This document shows positions 1 through 6,740 of a stretch of 8,506 nucleotides of DNA, piece by piece. The DNA lies in NCBI GenBank assembly GCA_964622275.1, contig CAZUMX010000042.1, forward strand, positions 1 to 8,506, given 5' to 3'. The notes under the pieces were generated by a model. That model was not told the origin of the DNA. It saw nothing but the letters and a program-made list of their open reading frames with translations, and did not search any database. Origin of the DNA: CAYPEZ01 sp964622275. GTDB taxonomy: Bacteria; Patescibacteriota; Minisyncoccia; Phycocordibacterales; UBA6899. The first letter of the stretch is position 1; every line of letters begins with the position of its first letter. The translations under genes were made by a program, and so were the position numbers.

Positions 1-962
<962 letters not shown>

Positions 963-978
963 GAACTCAGTGAATGAA

Positions 979-995
979 AGTAGTAATGCACTACT
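979..995 (+). other. Hairpin in the 23S-5S spacer
   Basis: AGTAGT (979-984) pairs with ACTACT (990-995) around a 5-nt loop, in the roughly 80-nt spacer between 23S and 5S. There is no T tract, so it is more likely a processing or spacer stem than a terminator. The rest of the spacer shows nothing recognisable. Confidence 0.4.
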
Positions 996-1042
996 GTTGT
1001 TTGCTCGATGATCACATGATTTCAATTTTGTTGTGCGCATAG

Positions 1043-1157
1043 ATCGTGGTGGCCTCAAGTGTTGGTCCCACCCCTTCTCATTCCGAACAGGGTCGTGAAA
1101 CGGCACTCTATCGATGGTACTTCGGGTAACCGCGGGAGAGTAGATCGCTGCCACGTT
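1043..1157 (+). rRNA. rrf: 5S ribosomal RNA
   Basis: The conserved 5S core is present: GGTCCCACCCC, CATTCCGAAC and GTGAAAC in order, then CGATGGTA and GAGAGTAG. Helix I forms from 1045-1053 with 1147-1155, nine pairs including two G-T wobbles, and can extend outward through 1041-1043 with 1157-1159. A TGCGCA sequence flanks the gene on both sides (1034-1039 and 1161-1166) and would prolong the stem in the precursor, probably as a processing site. At about 115 nt the length is normal. Ends are certain to within 2-3 nt. Confidence 0.95.
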
Positions 1158-1198
1158 CTCTGCGCATAACAAATTGAAATTAAGTATGTTGCACCGGT

Positions 1199-1273
1199 GG
1201 GACCGTAGCTCAGCGGTAGAGCAACAAGTTTACAATTTGTCGGTCGGAGGTTCAATTCCTCCCGGTCCCACCA
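1199..1273 (+). tRNA. tRNA-Val (anticodon TAC)
   Basis: This is a complete cloverleaf. The acceptor is GGGACCG with CGGTCCC, the D stem is GCTC/GAGC, and the anticodon stem is ACAAG/TTTGT around the 7-nt loop TTTACAA, giving anticodon TAC for valine GTA codons. The T stem is GGAGG/CCTCC with loop TTCAATT. The discriminator is A1270 and CCA is encoded at 1271-1273. It lies 41 nt after 5S rRNA and before a terminator, so it is the last gene of the rRNA transcript. Confidence 0.96.
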
Positions 1274-1298
1274 ATTTAGTTCCTGAAGAATCATACCG

Positions 1299-1328
1299 GA
1301 GGAAGCACGTCTTCCTCTTTTCTTTTTT
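1299..1328 (+). terminator. Rho-independent terminator of the rRNA operon
   Basis: A perfect 7-bp stem, GAGGAAG (1299-1305) with CTTCCTC (1311-1317), has a 5-nt loop CACGT and is followed by TTTTCTTTTTT. It would end the 23S-5S-tRNA-Val transcript. It also lies directly against the 5' end of the next tRNA-like gene (1330), leaving no room for a promoter between them. Confidence 0.8.
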
Positions 1329-1329
1329 A

Positions 1330-1402
1330 CGGGGCGTAGCTCAGTCAGGTAGAGCGCTATGTCATCACATGGAGGTCGGTGGTTCGAATCCACCCGCCCC
1401 GA
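1330..1402 (+). tRNA. tRNA-like gene with a 6-nt anticodon loop; possible tRNA-Met(CAT) or pseudo-tRNA
   Basis: Most of a cloverleaf is ideal: acceptor CGGGGCG/CGCCCCG, D arm GCTC-AGTCAGGTA-GAGC, variable loop AGGTC, T arm GGTGG-TTCGAAT-CCACC, discriminator A1402. The anticodon arm is abnormal. CTATG (1357-1361) pairs with CATGG (1368-1372), leaving only six loop bases, TCATCA, instead of seven. If the G1361-C1368 pair is opened, the loop is 8 nt with CAT after T33, which would read as Met or Ile2. One extra T would give a normal CAT loop. C1-G72 with A73 recalls tRNA-Pro, but no Pro anticodon fits. CCA is not encoded, unlike in tRNA-Val nearby. No promoter separates it from the preceding terminator. 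It may be real, a pseudogene, or carry a sequencing error; identity is unresolved. Confidence 0.6.
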
Positions 1403-1442
1403 AACCGCTTAATAAAAGCGGTTTTGTTTTGGGCGTAAAGCC
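1385..1442 (+). repeat. Direct repeat, copy A (tRNA 3' end plus terminator)
   Basis: This 58-bp unit covers the T-arm 3' half and acceptor 3' strand of the tRNA-like gene, its terminator and 12 further bases. Copy B (1542-1599) matches it at 54 of 58 positions with no gap. Three of the four differences fall in the 5-nt terminator loop. Confidence 0.92.
1402..1430 (+). terminator. Rho-independent terminator after the tRNA-like gene
   Basis: AAACCGCTT (1402-1410) pairs perfectly with AAGCGGTTT (1416-1424) around loop AATAA, followed by TTTTGTTTT. The stem starts on the tRNA discriminator base, so terminator and tRNA 3' end abut with no spacer. Confidence 0.85.
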
Positions 1443-1557
1443 CCTTGAGGGGCTTTGGTGGTGGATTCGAAACCTTCTCCCATGTGTCCTGTGATTCCTA
1501 TCACGAGGACACGGGAAAGGTGTACTGGGTTCTGTAAGAACCGAATCCACCCGCCCC
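1437..1557 (+). ncRNA. Densely base-paired segment between the two repeat copies; possible structured RNA or element remnant
   Basis: Almost every base can pair. A perfect 8-bp hairpin AAAGCCCC-TTGA-GGGGCTTT occupies 1437-1456 and has no T tract. GGTGGATTCG (1460-1469) is a perfect 10-bp inverted match to CGAATCCACC (1542-1551), and equally to the same bases in the first copy (1385-1394). Inside that closing stem lie two hairpins. H1 is GTGTCCT-GTGAT (1484-1495) with ATCAC-g-AGGACAC (1500-1512), 12 bp with one bulge. H2 is GGTTC (1528-1532) with GAACC (1538-1542). The fold resembles a three-way junction ending in a tRNA 3' end. I recognise no known RNA family, see no coding potential, and cannot show that it is transcribed. 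Confidence 0.45.
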
Positions 1558-1599
1558 GAAACCGCTTTACACAAGCGGTTTTGTTTTGGGCGAAAAGCC
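1542..1599 (+). repeat. Direct repeat, copy B (orphan tRNA 3' end plus terminator)
   Basis: This is the second copy of the 58-bp unit at 1385-1442. It includes the acceptor 3' strand CGCCCCG and the adjacent terminator, but no D arm, anticodon arm or 5' acceptor strand precedes it. Such a duplicated tRNA 3' end is the form left by integration into a tRNA gene, or by a partial tandem duplication. Confidence 0.9.
1559..1587 (+). terminator. Rho-independent terminator, second copy
   Basis: AAACCGCTT (1559-1567) pairs with AAGCGGTTT (1573-1581) around loop TACAC, then TTTTGTTTT. The 9-bp stem is identical to that of the first copy while the loop differs at three of five bases. Confidence 0.82.
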
Positions 1600-1630
1600 G
1601 TTTTGTGGGCAAGCAATGTCATACAGAGCC

Positions 1631-1639
1631 TGCTATAAT
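1631..1639 (+). promoter_or_regulatory. Extended -10 promoter for the VWA-rodA unit
   Basis: TGCTATAAT is a perfect extended -10 element (TGN plus TATAAT). The box ends 7 nt before the ATG at 1647, so transcription should start at or next to that ATG. No good -35 is seen at 16-18 nt, which extended -10 promoters do not need. The ATG at 1638 overlaps the box and cannot be the start. Confidence 0.75.
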
Positions 1640-1646
1640 GTCCATC

Positions 1647-3020
1647 ATGTGGGCATTAAAGCGTCGTCTGAACATTGTTTTGTTGATCCTTGCAACAGTG
1701 TTATGTTTTGGGATTATTCCGTACTACCTCTCTCACCGAGAGGTTCCTACATGTTTTGACGGAAAACAAAATCAGAACGAAGAAGGAATTGACTGTGGTG
1801 GTGGTTGCGCGCTCGTCTGTAAAGGTAAAGCAAAAGACCTTAAGGTGTTATGGACAAAAATTGATGAAATTCGCCCAGGGGTGTCCGAAGTTGCTTTTGC
1901 TATTGAAAATGCGAATGTCATTGTTGGAGCAAAAAATATTCCATACACAGTGACTCTCTATGGAAATCGTGGTGAGCAGCTTGAAGAGCGTCATGGGACA
2001 ACATTTGCTGGTCCAAATGAAGCATTCCTTATATACGAAGGAAATATAAAAACAAAAGATGGCCAGGTTCTTGAGTCTGCGGAGCTCTCATTTGGTGAGT
2101 TTGCTTGGGTAACAATGAGTAAACAAGATAATCTTTTTACTGTTGAGGATAAAAAATTAGAGTTTGTCGATACGCGCCCAAAACTTTCAGCTGTTGTTCA
2201 TAGCGAAAGCCCTTTTCTTCAAGAGCATGTTGAAGTTGATGCGATTATTTCAGATGATGTGGGGGAGGTTATTGGATATGGAAAAACATATATTGAATCC
2301 CTGCCACCTCACGAAACCAGAGGCGTCACCTTCTCTTGGACAAAGCCTTTTACATATCAAGCATCACTTGAATCCTGTGATGTTCCCGTTGACGCAATGC
2401 TTGTCTTTGATCGCTCTGGATCCATGCAAAGTGATGGGAAAAACCCACCAGAGCCATTAACAACCGCAAAAAACGCTGCTGCAGCTTTTGTTCAAAAGTT
2501 TCGCTCTCAGGACCAAGTTGGTGTCGTTTCTTTTGCTACAAGTCCAACTATCCCCATTGATCGAGTGCTTACCAACGATAAACTCAAAGTGCGTACTTCT
2601 GTCGATGAGATTGTCATTGGGGCCAACGGAACACAGTATACAAATATCGGAGATGCATTAAAGCAGGCATATCTTGAACTTGAGTCCCGAAGAAGAAATC
2701 CTAATGCGACGCCCGCCGTGATCTTGTTGACCGACGGAGACCCCACATATCCCGAACACCCAGAAGATAAGAATTACCCACTATTCTATGCACAGCAAGA
2801 AGCAAAGAAACTTCGAGACAAAGGAATAACCCTCTATACAATTGGGCTCGGAGGAGATGTAAAAGGGGAATATCTTTCCGAGCTCGCTGGTGATGCTCAA
2901 CGTTATTTCTCTGCAGCATCAGCAAGCGATCTTTCTGGTATTTATACTAAGATTAGCTCTGTGCTCTGTAAAAAAGCTCCGTCAGTGATTGAGGTGCTTC
3001 CTCGTGTGAACTCGAAATGA
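1647..3020 (+). CDS. Membrane-anchored VWA-domain protein with N-terminal cysteine motif
   Basis: The 457-aa product is of unknown exact role and probably acts outside the membrane. A basic N-terminus (WALKRR) leads into one membrane segment (about 8-28). Next comes a cysteine-rich motif, CFDGKQNQNEEGIDCGGGC, with cysteines at 36, 50, 54 and 58, then about 180 residues that look beta-rich. The C-terminal half is a von Willebrand factor A domain (about 247-440). Its metal-ion (MIDAS) site is complete: DRSGS (D255, S257, S259), T332 and D363 in TDGDP. Such domains bind divalent metal and protein ligands; the partner is not visible here. The start at 1647 is chosen from the -10 box 7 nt upstream; the open frame extends further back but runs through a terminator. 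The stop overlaps the rodA start as ATGA, so the two are co-translated, suggesting an envelope-growth role. Confidence 0.88.
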   Translation: MWALKRRLNIVLLILATVLCFGIIPYYLSHREVPTCFDGKQNQNEEGIDCGGGCALVCKGKAKDLKVLWTKIDEIRPGVSEVAFAIENANVIVGAKNIPYTVTLYGNRGEQLEERHGTTFAGPNEAFLIYEGNIKTKDGQVLESAELSFGEFAWVTMSKQDNLFTVEDKKLEFVDTRPKLSAVVHSESPFLQEHVEVDAIISDDVGEVIGYGKTYIESLPPHETRGVTFSWTKPFTYQASLESCDVPVDAMLVFDRSGSMQSDGKNPPEPLTTAKNAAAAFVQKFRSQDQVGVVSFATSPTIPIDRVLTNDKLKVRTSVDEIVIGANGTQYTNIGDALKQAYLELESRRRNPNATPAVILLTDGDPTYPEHPEDKNYPLFYAQQEAKKLRDKGITLYTIGLGGDVKGEYLSELAGDAQRYFSAASASDLSGIYTKISSVLCKKAPSVIEVLPRVNSK

Positions 3021-4135
3021 CTCTGGGTAAACGTATTGATTGGGTCCTTTTTCTTTCGACACTACCACTTGTGGGAGCCGGGTTAGTAACGTTGTATCCA
3101 TTTGCAAGTGGGGGTCAATTTTTTACACGTCAGCTCATTTGGGTATGTGTGGGGATCTGTGTGATGTTTCTCGTATCTCGCGTTGACGTGCGAGTGCTTA
3201 AGAAGACACAAACAATTCTTGCGATCTACCTTGGTCTTATTGGACTGCTCCTCCTGTTGTTTCTTCTTGGCGCTGTGTTTAAGGGAGCACAAAGCTGGTT
3301 TAATCTTGGGCTTTTTGCTTTTCAACCCGCAGATCCAATGAAGCTTGCACTTATTCTCGTGCTAGCAAAGTATTTTTCGAGAAGACATATTGAAATCGCT
3401 CGCCCTAAACATGTGCTTATTTCTGGCGCCTATGCGCTTTTGCCATTTTTTCTTGTTCTTATTCAACCTGACTTTGGGTCAGCGGTCATTATTGCCGCAG
3501 TGTGGCTCGGGATGTCTTTAGCTTCTGGGATATCAAAAAAGCACCTTTTTAGTATATTAGGAATAGCTGTTTTTGGGTTTGCGTGTTTGTGGCTCCTTGT
3601 TTTTCAGCCGTACCAAAAAGCTCGCATCTTAACATTCCTTGATCCTCTCGCTGATCTCCAAGGCGCAGGGTATAACGCATATCAATCTGCTGTTGCTGTA
3701 GGTAGTGGGGAAATTTGGGGAAAGGGGATAGGGTATGGAACCCAATCACGTCTTCGATATCTTCCAGAATATCAAACAGATTTTGTTTTTGCAGCGTTTG
3801 CTGAAGAGTGGGGGTATGTCGGGGTGCTCCTCCTTTTTGTGCTTTTTGGATTGGTGTTTTGGAGAATATTCATGAACGCAGTCCAAGCGCAGGGAAATTT
3901 TGAAATGCTTTTTATGTTAGGATTTGCGACCCTTCTCATGACCCACACATTTCTTCATGTTGGAATCAATGTTGGTCTTCTTCCTGTAACTGGGCTTACA
4001 TTACCGTTTCTGTCGTATGGAGGATCTCATGTTCTCACGACGTATCTAGGTCTAGGCATTATTATGGGGATGAGAGCAAACTCACGCCCTGCGCATCGCG
4101 ACAGCATGGGTCACGAATTTTTTGGCGTCAACTAG
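3017..4135 (+). CDS. rodA: SEDS-family peptidoglycan polymerase (RodA/FtsW type)
   Basis: The 372-aa product is a polytopic membrane protein with about ten hydrophobic segments. SEDS proteins polymerise lipid II into glycan strands, working with a class B penicillin-binding protein during elongation or division. Family signatures are present: GAQSWFNLG (90-98); FQPADP (102-107, where most members have FQPSE); QPDFGSA (150-156); PEYQTDFVFA (250-259), whose D255 matches the essential aspartate of RodA; and LPVTGLTLPFLSYGGS (322-337). Length and the QTDFVF motif favour RodA, but FtsW cannot be excluded. The ATG overlaps the upstream VWA stop by 4 nt, with no promoter or Shine-Dalgarno, so translation is probably coupled. 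No penicillin-binding partner is in the window. Its 3' end overlaps the convergent glycosyltransferase by 8 bp. Confidence 0.93.
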   Translation: MTLGKRIDWVLFLSTLPLVGAGLVTLYPFASGGQFFTRQLIWVCVGICVMFLVSRVDVRVLKKTQTILAIYLGLIGLLLLLFLLGAVFKGAQSWFNLGLFAFQPADPMKLALILVLAKYFSRRHIEIARPKHVLISGAYALLPFFLVLIQPDFGSAVIIAAVWLGMSLASGISKKHLFSILGIAVFGFACLWLLVFQPYQKARILTFLDPLADLQGAGYNAYQSAVAVGSGEIWGKGIGYGTQSRLRYLPEYQTDFVFAAFAEEWGYVGVLLLFVLFGLVFWRIFMNAVQAQGNFEMLFMLGFATLLMTHTFLHVGINVGLLPVTGLTLPFLSYGGSHVLTTYLGLGIIMGMRANSRPAHRDSMGHEFFGVN

Positions 4136-5282
4136 AATGTGTGTTATATAAGGCAAAGGTACTTGCCCACATTGCTGAAAAAGAATATCGCTCCATGATG
4201 TCATGTTGGAAAGCAACGCCCATTACTTTTCTCCTATGCTCGTCACCAATAAGCATATCGAGCGCTCGACTGACCTCTTGAGGGTTTCTTGGGTGGATGA
4301 GCACGCCTGTTTCCATATCACGAATTGCTTCTGGAATTCCCCCAACAGCACTTGCAATAGTAGGAACTCCAGCATATCCAGCCTCAAGGATTGCGTAAGG
4401 GAACCCTTCTTTTCGTGAGGGGAATAGAAAAATATCGAATGCTTGCATGTACACGCTTGCCTCGGGGATAAATCCAAGCAAGTGCACACGTTCTCCAAGA
4501 CCATGACTCTCAACTTGTTTGATAATTTCTATATGTCTTTCTCCGGTTCCAAGAATGACAAGATGGACGTTTGAGTGCTTGTTTGCAATATCAGCAAAAC
4601 CATGAACTGCCACATCAACACCCTTATTGAGATGTAGTTCAGCTATCATTCCAATCCAGAGACCATCGTTGGGTATTGGAGCGCCCCTGTTGATTTGCGA
4701 GAGCATATTCCGTGCCTCATCTTTTGGATAACATGAATATGTATTTATGGCATTATGAATGACAAGAATTTTTCTTTTCATGAACGGAAGGTGTATCATT
4801 TCCTGTTTTGTTCGTTCAGATACAGCAATCGTGATGTGAGTAGAAAGCACAGTCCACCAATGTAGCAGGGTAATGAGTGCTTTTTGCCAGTCGGGACGAT
4901 CCTCAGTAGAAGCCCATCCATGAGCGGTAAATATGATTCGCGGAATCCTTACAAGACGTGCGGCTAGTGCCCCGATAAAACCAATTTTTGAGCTATTGAG
5001 ATGCACAACATTAGGACGGGTATTCCAAAAAAAACGTACAAGTGTAACAAATGCGTGTATATCTCCGCCAAGGGAGACGTCTCTTCCAAGGCCTTGGATC
5101 TGAAGTGTAGGAATTCCTTTTTTTTCAAGGAGTTCACTGAGAAGACCGCCTTCTCCGTATGCTACCGTGACAGCATGCCCGTCTTTTTGTGCTGCGCATG
5201 CAAGATCATATACATATCGTTGAGCGCCACCAAAATTGGCTTTTGTAATAACATAAAAAATGGACTTTTGTTGTGGTGTCAC
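4128..5282 (-). CDS. GT4-family glycosyltransferase
   Basis: The 384-aa product is a GT-B fold enzyme of family GT4, transferring a sugar from a nucleotide donor, probably to a lipid-linked envelope or capsule glycan. The N-terminal domain starts IFYVITKANFGGAQRYV (8-24), the glycine-rich acceptor-side loop; AHG at 120-122 and VSE at 154-156 are also typical. The C-terminal donor domain has LNKG (218-221), LVILGTGE (241-248) and the E-x7-E motif EGFPYAILE (E292, E300). The arginine that usually precedes the KG lysine is not seen at its common place (IAELHLNKG). The start is GTG at 5282, because a -10 box lies 8 nt upstream; the ATG closer to the box is out of frame. It is divergent from the sugar-phosphate transferase, which suggests a shared glycan pathway. 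The exact sugar cannot be told. Confidence 0.92.
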   Translation of the reverse strand: MTPQQKSIFYVITKANFGGAQRYVYDLACAAQKDGHAVTVAYGEGGLLSELLEKKGIPTLQIQGLGRDVSLGGDIHAFVTLVRFFWNTRPNVVHLNSSKIGFIGALAARLVRIPRIIFTAHGWASTEDRPDWQKALITLLHWWTVLSTHITIAVSERTKQEMIHLPFMKRKILVIHNAINTYSCYPKDEARNMLSQINRGAPIPNDGLWIGMIAELHLNKGVDVAVHGFADIANKHSNVHLVILGTGERHIEIIKQVESHGLGERVHLLGFIPEASVYMQAFDIFLFPSRKEGFPYAILEAGYAGVPTIASAVGGIPEAIRDMETGVLIHPRNPQEVSRALDMLIGDEHRRKVMGVAFQHDIMERYSFSAMWASTFALYNTHSS

Positions 5283-5290
5283 AAGGCTTC

Positions 5291-5299
5291 ATTGTAACA
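5291..5299 (-). promoter_or_regulatory. Extended -10 promoter of the GT4 gene
   Basis: On the minus strand, TGTTACAAT is an extended -10 (TGN plus TACAAT). The box ends 8 nt before the GTG start, predicting a leaderless transcript. It shares the 84-bp divergent region with the promoter of the sugar-phosphate transferase. Confidence 0.65.
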
Positions 5300-5332
5300 T
5301 TTTTCAGGTCCAAGAGGTTGTTAATGGTGTCA

Positions 5333-5360
5333 TTGCACGGAGCCATGAAACCCGTATGAT
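5333..5360 (+). promoter_or_regulatory. Promoter of the sugar-phosphate transferase gene
   Basis: TTGCAC (5333-5338) and TATGAT (5355-5360) are separated by 16 bp, close to sigma-70 consensus. The -10 ends 6 nt before the ATG at 5367, so the mRNA should begin at or beside the start codon. Confidence 0.7.
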
Positions 5361-5366
5361 GTCGTT

Positions 5367-6701
5367 ATGAGAGCCCATCGTCGCCGTGACCTCGTCCTTC
5401 TTCTCCTTGGAGACATAGCCGGGATGGCATTGTCTCTTTGGGCAGCAATTGCAGTACGAAACCTCGCACTACCAACACAAGAAGCTTTGTCGCTCCATCT
5501 ACTGCCATTTGGGCTACTTTTTTTTGCTTCCATTTTAGTGTTTTATATTTCTGGGCTATATGAGCCACACACTGTTGTTTTAAAGGGAAAAGTCCCCACG
5601 CTCCTTCTTAATGCAACATTGTTTAATGCTTTGATTGGTCTAAGTTTCTTTTATTTTTTCCCTTTTGTTGGGATTGCACCAAAAATTACTCTACTGTTCT
5701 ATCTTATTTTTCAGTTTCTGTGTCTTTTTGCTTGGAGATTGTATGGGGGTGTCGCCCTAGGATTCCGACGGCGAGAGCCAGCAATACTGATCGGTGGGGG
5801 AGAAGATTTTCAACCGCTTGTTGACGCAGTTCAAGCAGCAAGTTTCTATGGATTTGAATTTATTAAAACATGGAATCTTGACCACGCAGTTGATCTCGAT
5901 GTTGATCGAGATATCACCCCGCTTCTTCGGAGGACACGCATAGCAGCGATAGCTTTAGATCTTGCGCATCCGGGTATTGAGCGGCTCCTCCCAAAACTTC
6001 AATCCTATCAATTTGAGGGAGTTCATTTTATCGACCAATCACGTATGTATGAAGATTTGTTTGACCGCGTTTCGCTTTCGTTGATTGGGTATGCGTGGAT
6101 TCTCGAGCATACATCTTCTCGAGCGCATTTTGGGTATGATCTTATAAAAAGGATGCTTGATGTTGTTCTTGCACTCATCCTCCTTATTCCTTCTCTGATG
6201 ATATATCCCATTGTCGCTCTTGCGATTCTTTTGACAGATGGACGCCCCATTTTTTTTCTTCAGGAACGCGTTGGGGAACAAAACCGCCTCTTTACTGTTA
6301 TGAAGTTTCGTACAATGAGGCAAGCAAGAGAACGCACGGCAGCGCATGTCACTCCAATAGGACGTTTGTTGAGGGCAACACGCATTGATGAGCTTCCTCA
6401 GCTTTGGAATGTGCTTATTGGAGATCTCTCGCTCATTGGCCCACGCCCCGAACTTCCAGAACTTGTGCGTTATTATAATGCTCGTATTCCATACTATAGC
6501 GTTCGTCATCTTGTGAAGCCGGGGCTCTCTGGGTGGGCACAAGTACACCACGACAAGCATCCTCACCACGATGCGGATATCATCGAGACCAAGAACAAAC
6601 TATCTTATGATCTCTACTATCTTAAACACCGCAATGTGATGCTCGATATTCGCATTGCTCTTAAGACAATCCGAACGTTACTTTCGCGAACAGGGGTCTA
6701 G
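5367..6701 (+). CDS. Polyprenyl-phosphate sugar-1-phosphate transferase (WbaP/WcaJ-like)
   Basis: The 444-aa product starts a lipid-linked glycan by moving a sugar-1-phosphate from a nucleotide sugar to undecaprenyl phosphate. The N-terminus has four membrane segments (about 9-30, 45-64, 80-102, 105-128). A soluble Rossmann-like domain follows (140-245, opening ILIGGGED). Then comes the catalytic domain: KRMLD (261-265) and a hydrophobic helix to about 288, PIFFLQERVG (294-303), KFRTM (313-317), RIDELPQLWNVL (339-350) with the catalytic Asp-Glu pair D341-E342, GDLSLIGPRPE (352-362), VKPGLSGWAQV (383-393) and YDLYYLKH (414-421). Length and domain order fit the large polyisoprenyl-phosphate hexose-1-phosphate transferases. 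The ATG at 5367 is set by the promoter 6 nt upstream. It is divergent from the GT4 gene, probably the next enzyme. The transferred sugar is unknown. Confidence 0.94.
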   Translation: MRAHRRRDLVLLLLGDIAGMALSLWAAIAVRNLALPTQEALSLHLLPFGLLFFASILVFYISGLYEPHTVVLKGKVPTLLLNATLFNALIGLSFFYFFPFVGIAPKITLLFYLIFQFLCLFAWRLYGGVALGFRRREPAILIGGGEDFQPLVDAVQAASFYGFEFIKTWNLDHAVDLDVDRDITPLLRRTRIAAIALDLAHPGIERLLPKLQSYQFEGVHFIDQSRMYEDLFDRVSLSLIGYAWILEHTSSRAHFGYDLIKRMLDVVLALILLIPSLMIYPIVALAILLTDGRPIFFLQERVGEQNRLFTVMKFRTMRQARERTAAHVTPIGRLLRATRIDELPQLWNVLIGDLSLIGPRPELPELVRYYNARIPYYSVRHLVKPGLSGWAQVHHDKHPHHDADIIETKNKLSYDLYYLKHRNVMLDIRIALKTIRTLLSRTGV

Positions 6702-6726
6702 TGTTTCATCTTTTATCAGAACGATG

Positions 6727-6732
6727 TATACT
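6727..6732 (+). promoter_or_regulatory. -10 box upstream of folD
   Basis: TATACT lies in the 39-bp gap after the sugar-phosphate transferase and ends 8 nt before the folD ATG. The -35 candidate TTTCAT (6704-6709, 17-bp spacing) is poor. Spacing again predicts a leaderless transcript. Confidence 0.5.
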
Positions 6733-6740
6733 CCCTCGGT

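Noticed and set aside
1055..1622. Minus-strand frames over the tRNA region, with translations such as LNLRPTN and GGFEPPTS
   Set aside because: These are familiar false translations of the reverse strand of tRNA T arms.
1455..1646. N-terminal extension of the VWA open frame to 1455
   Set aside because: The extra codons run through the structured repeat, a terminator and the promoter box, and have no membrane-protein character. The ATG at 1647 sits at the predicted transcription start.
6039..6569. A 176-codon minus-strand frame
   Set aside because: It is a shadow of the sugar-phosphate transferase catalytic domain, whose motifs are all in the plus frame.
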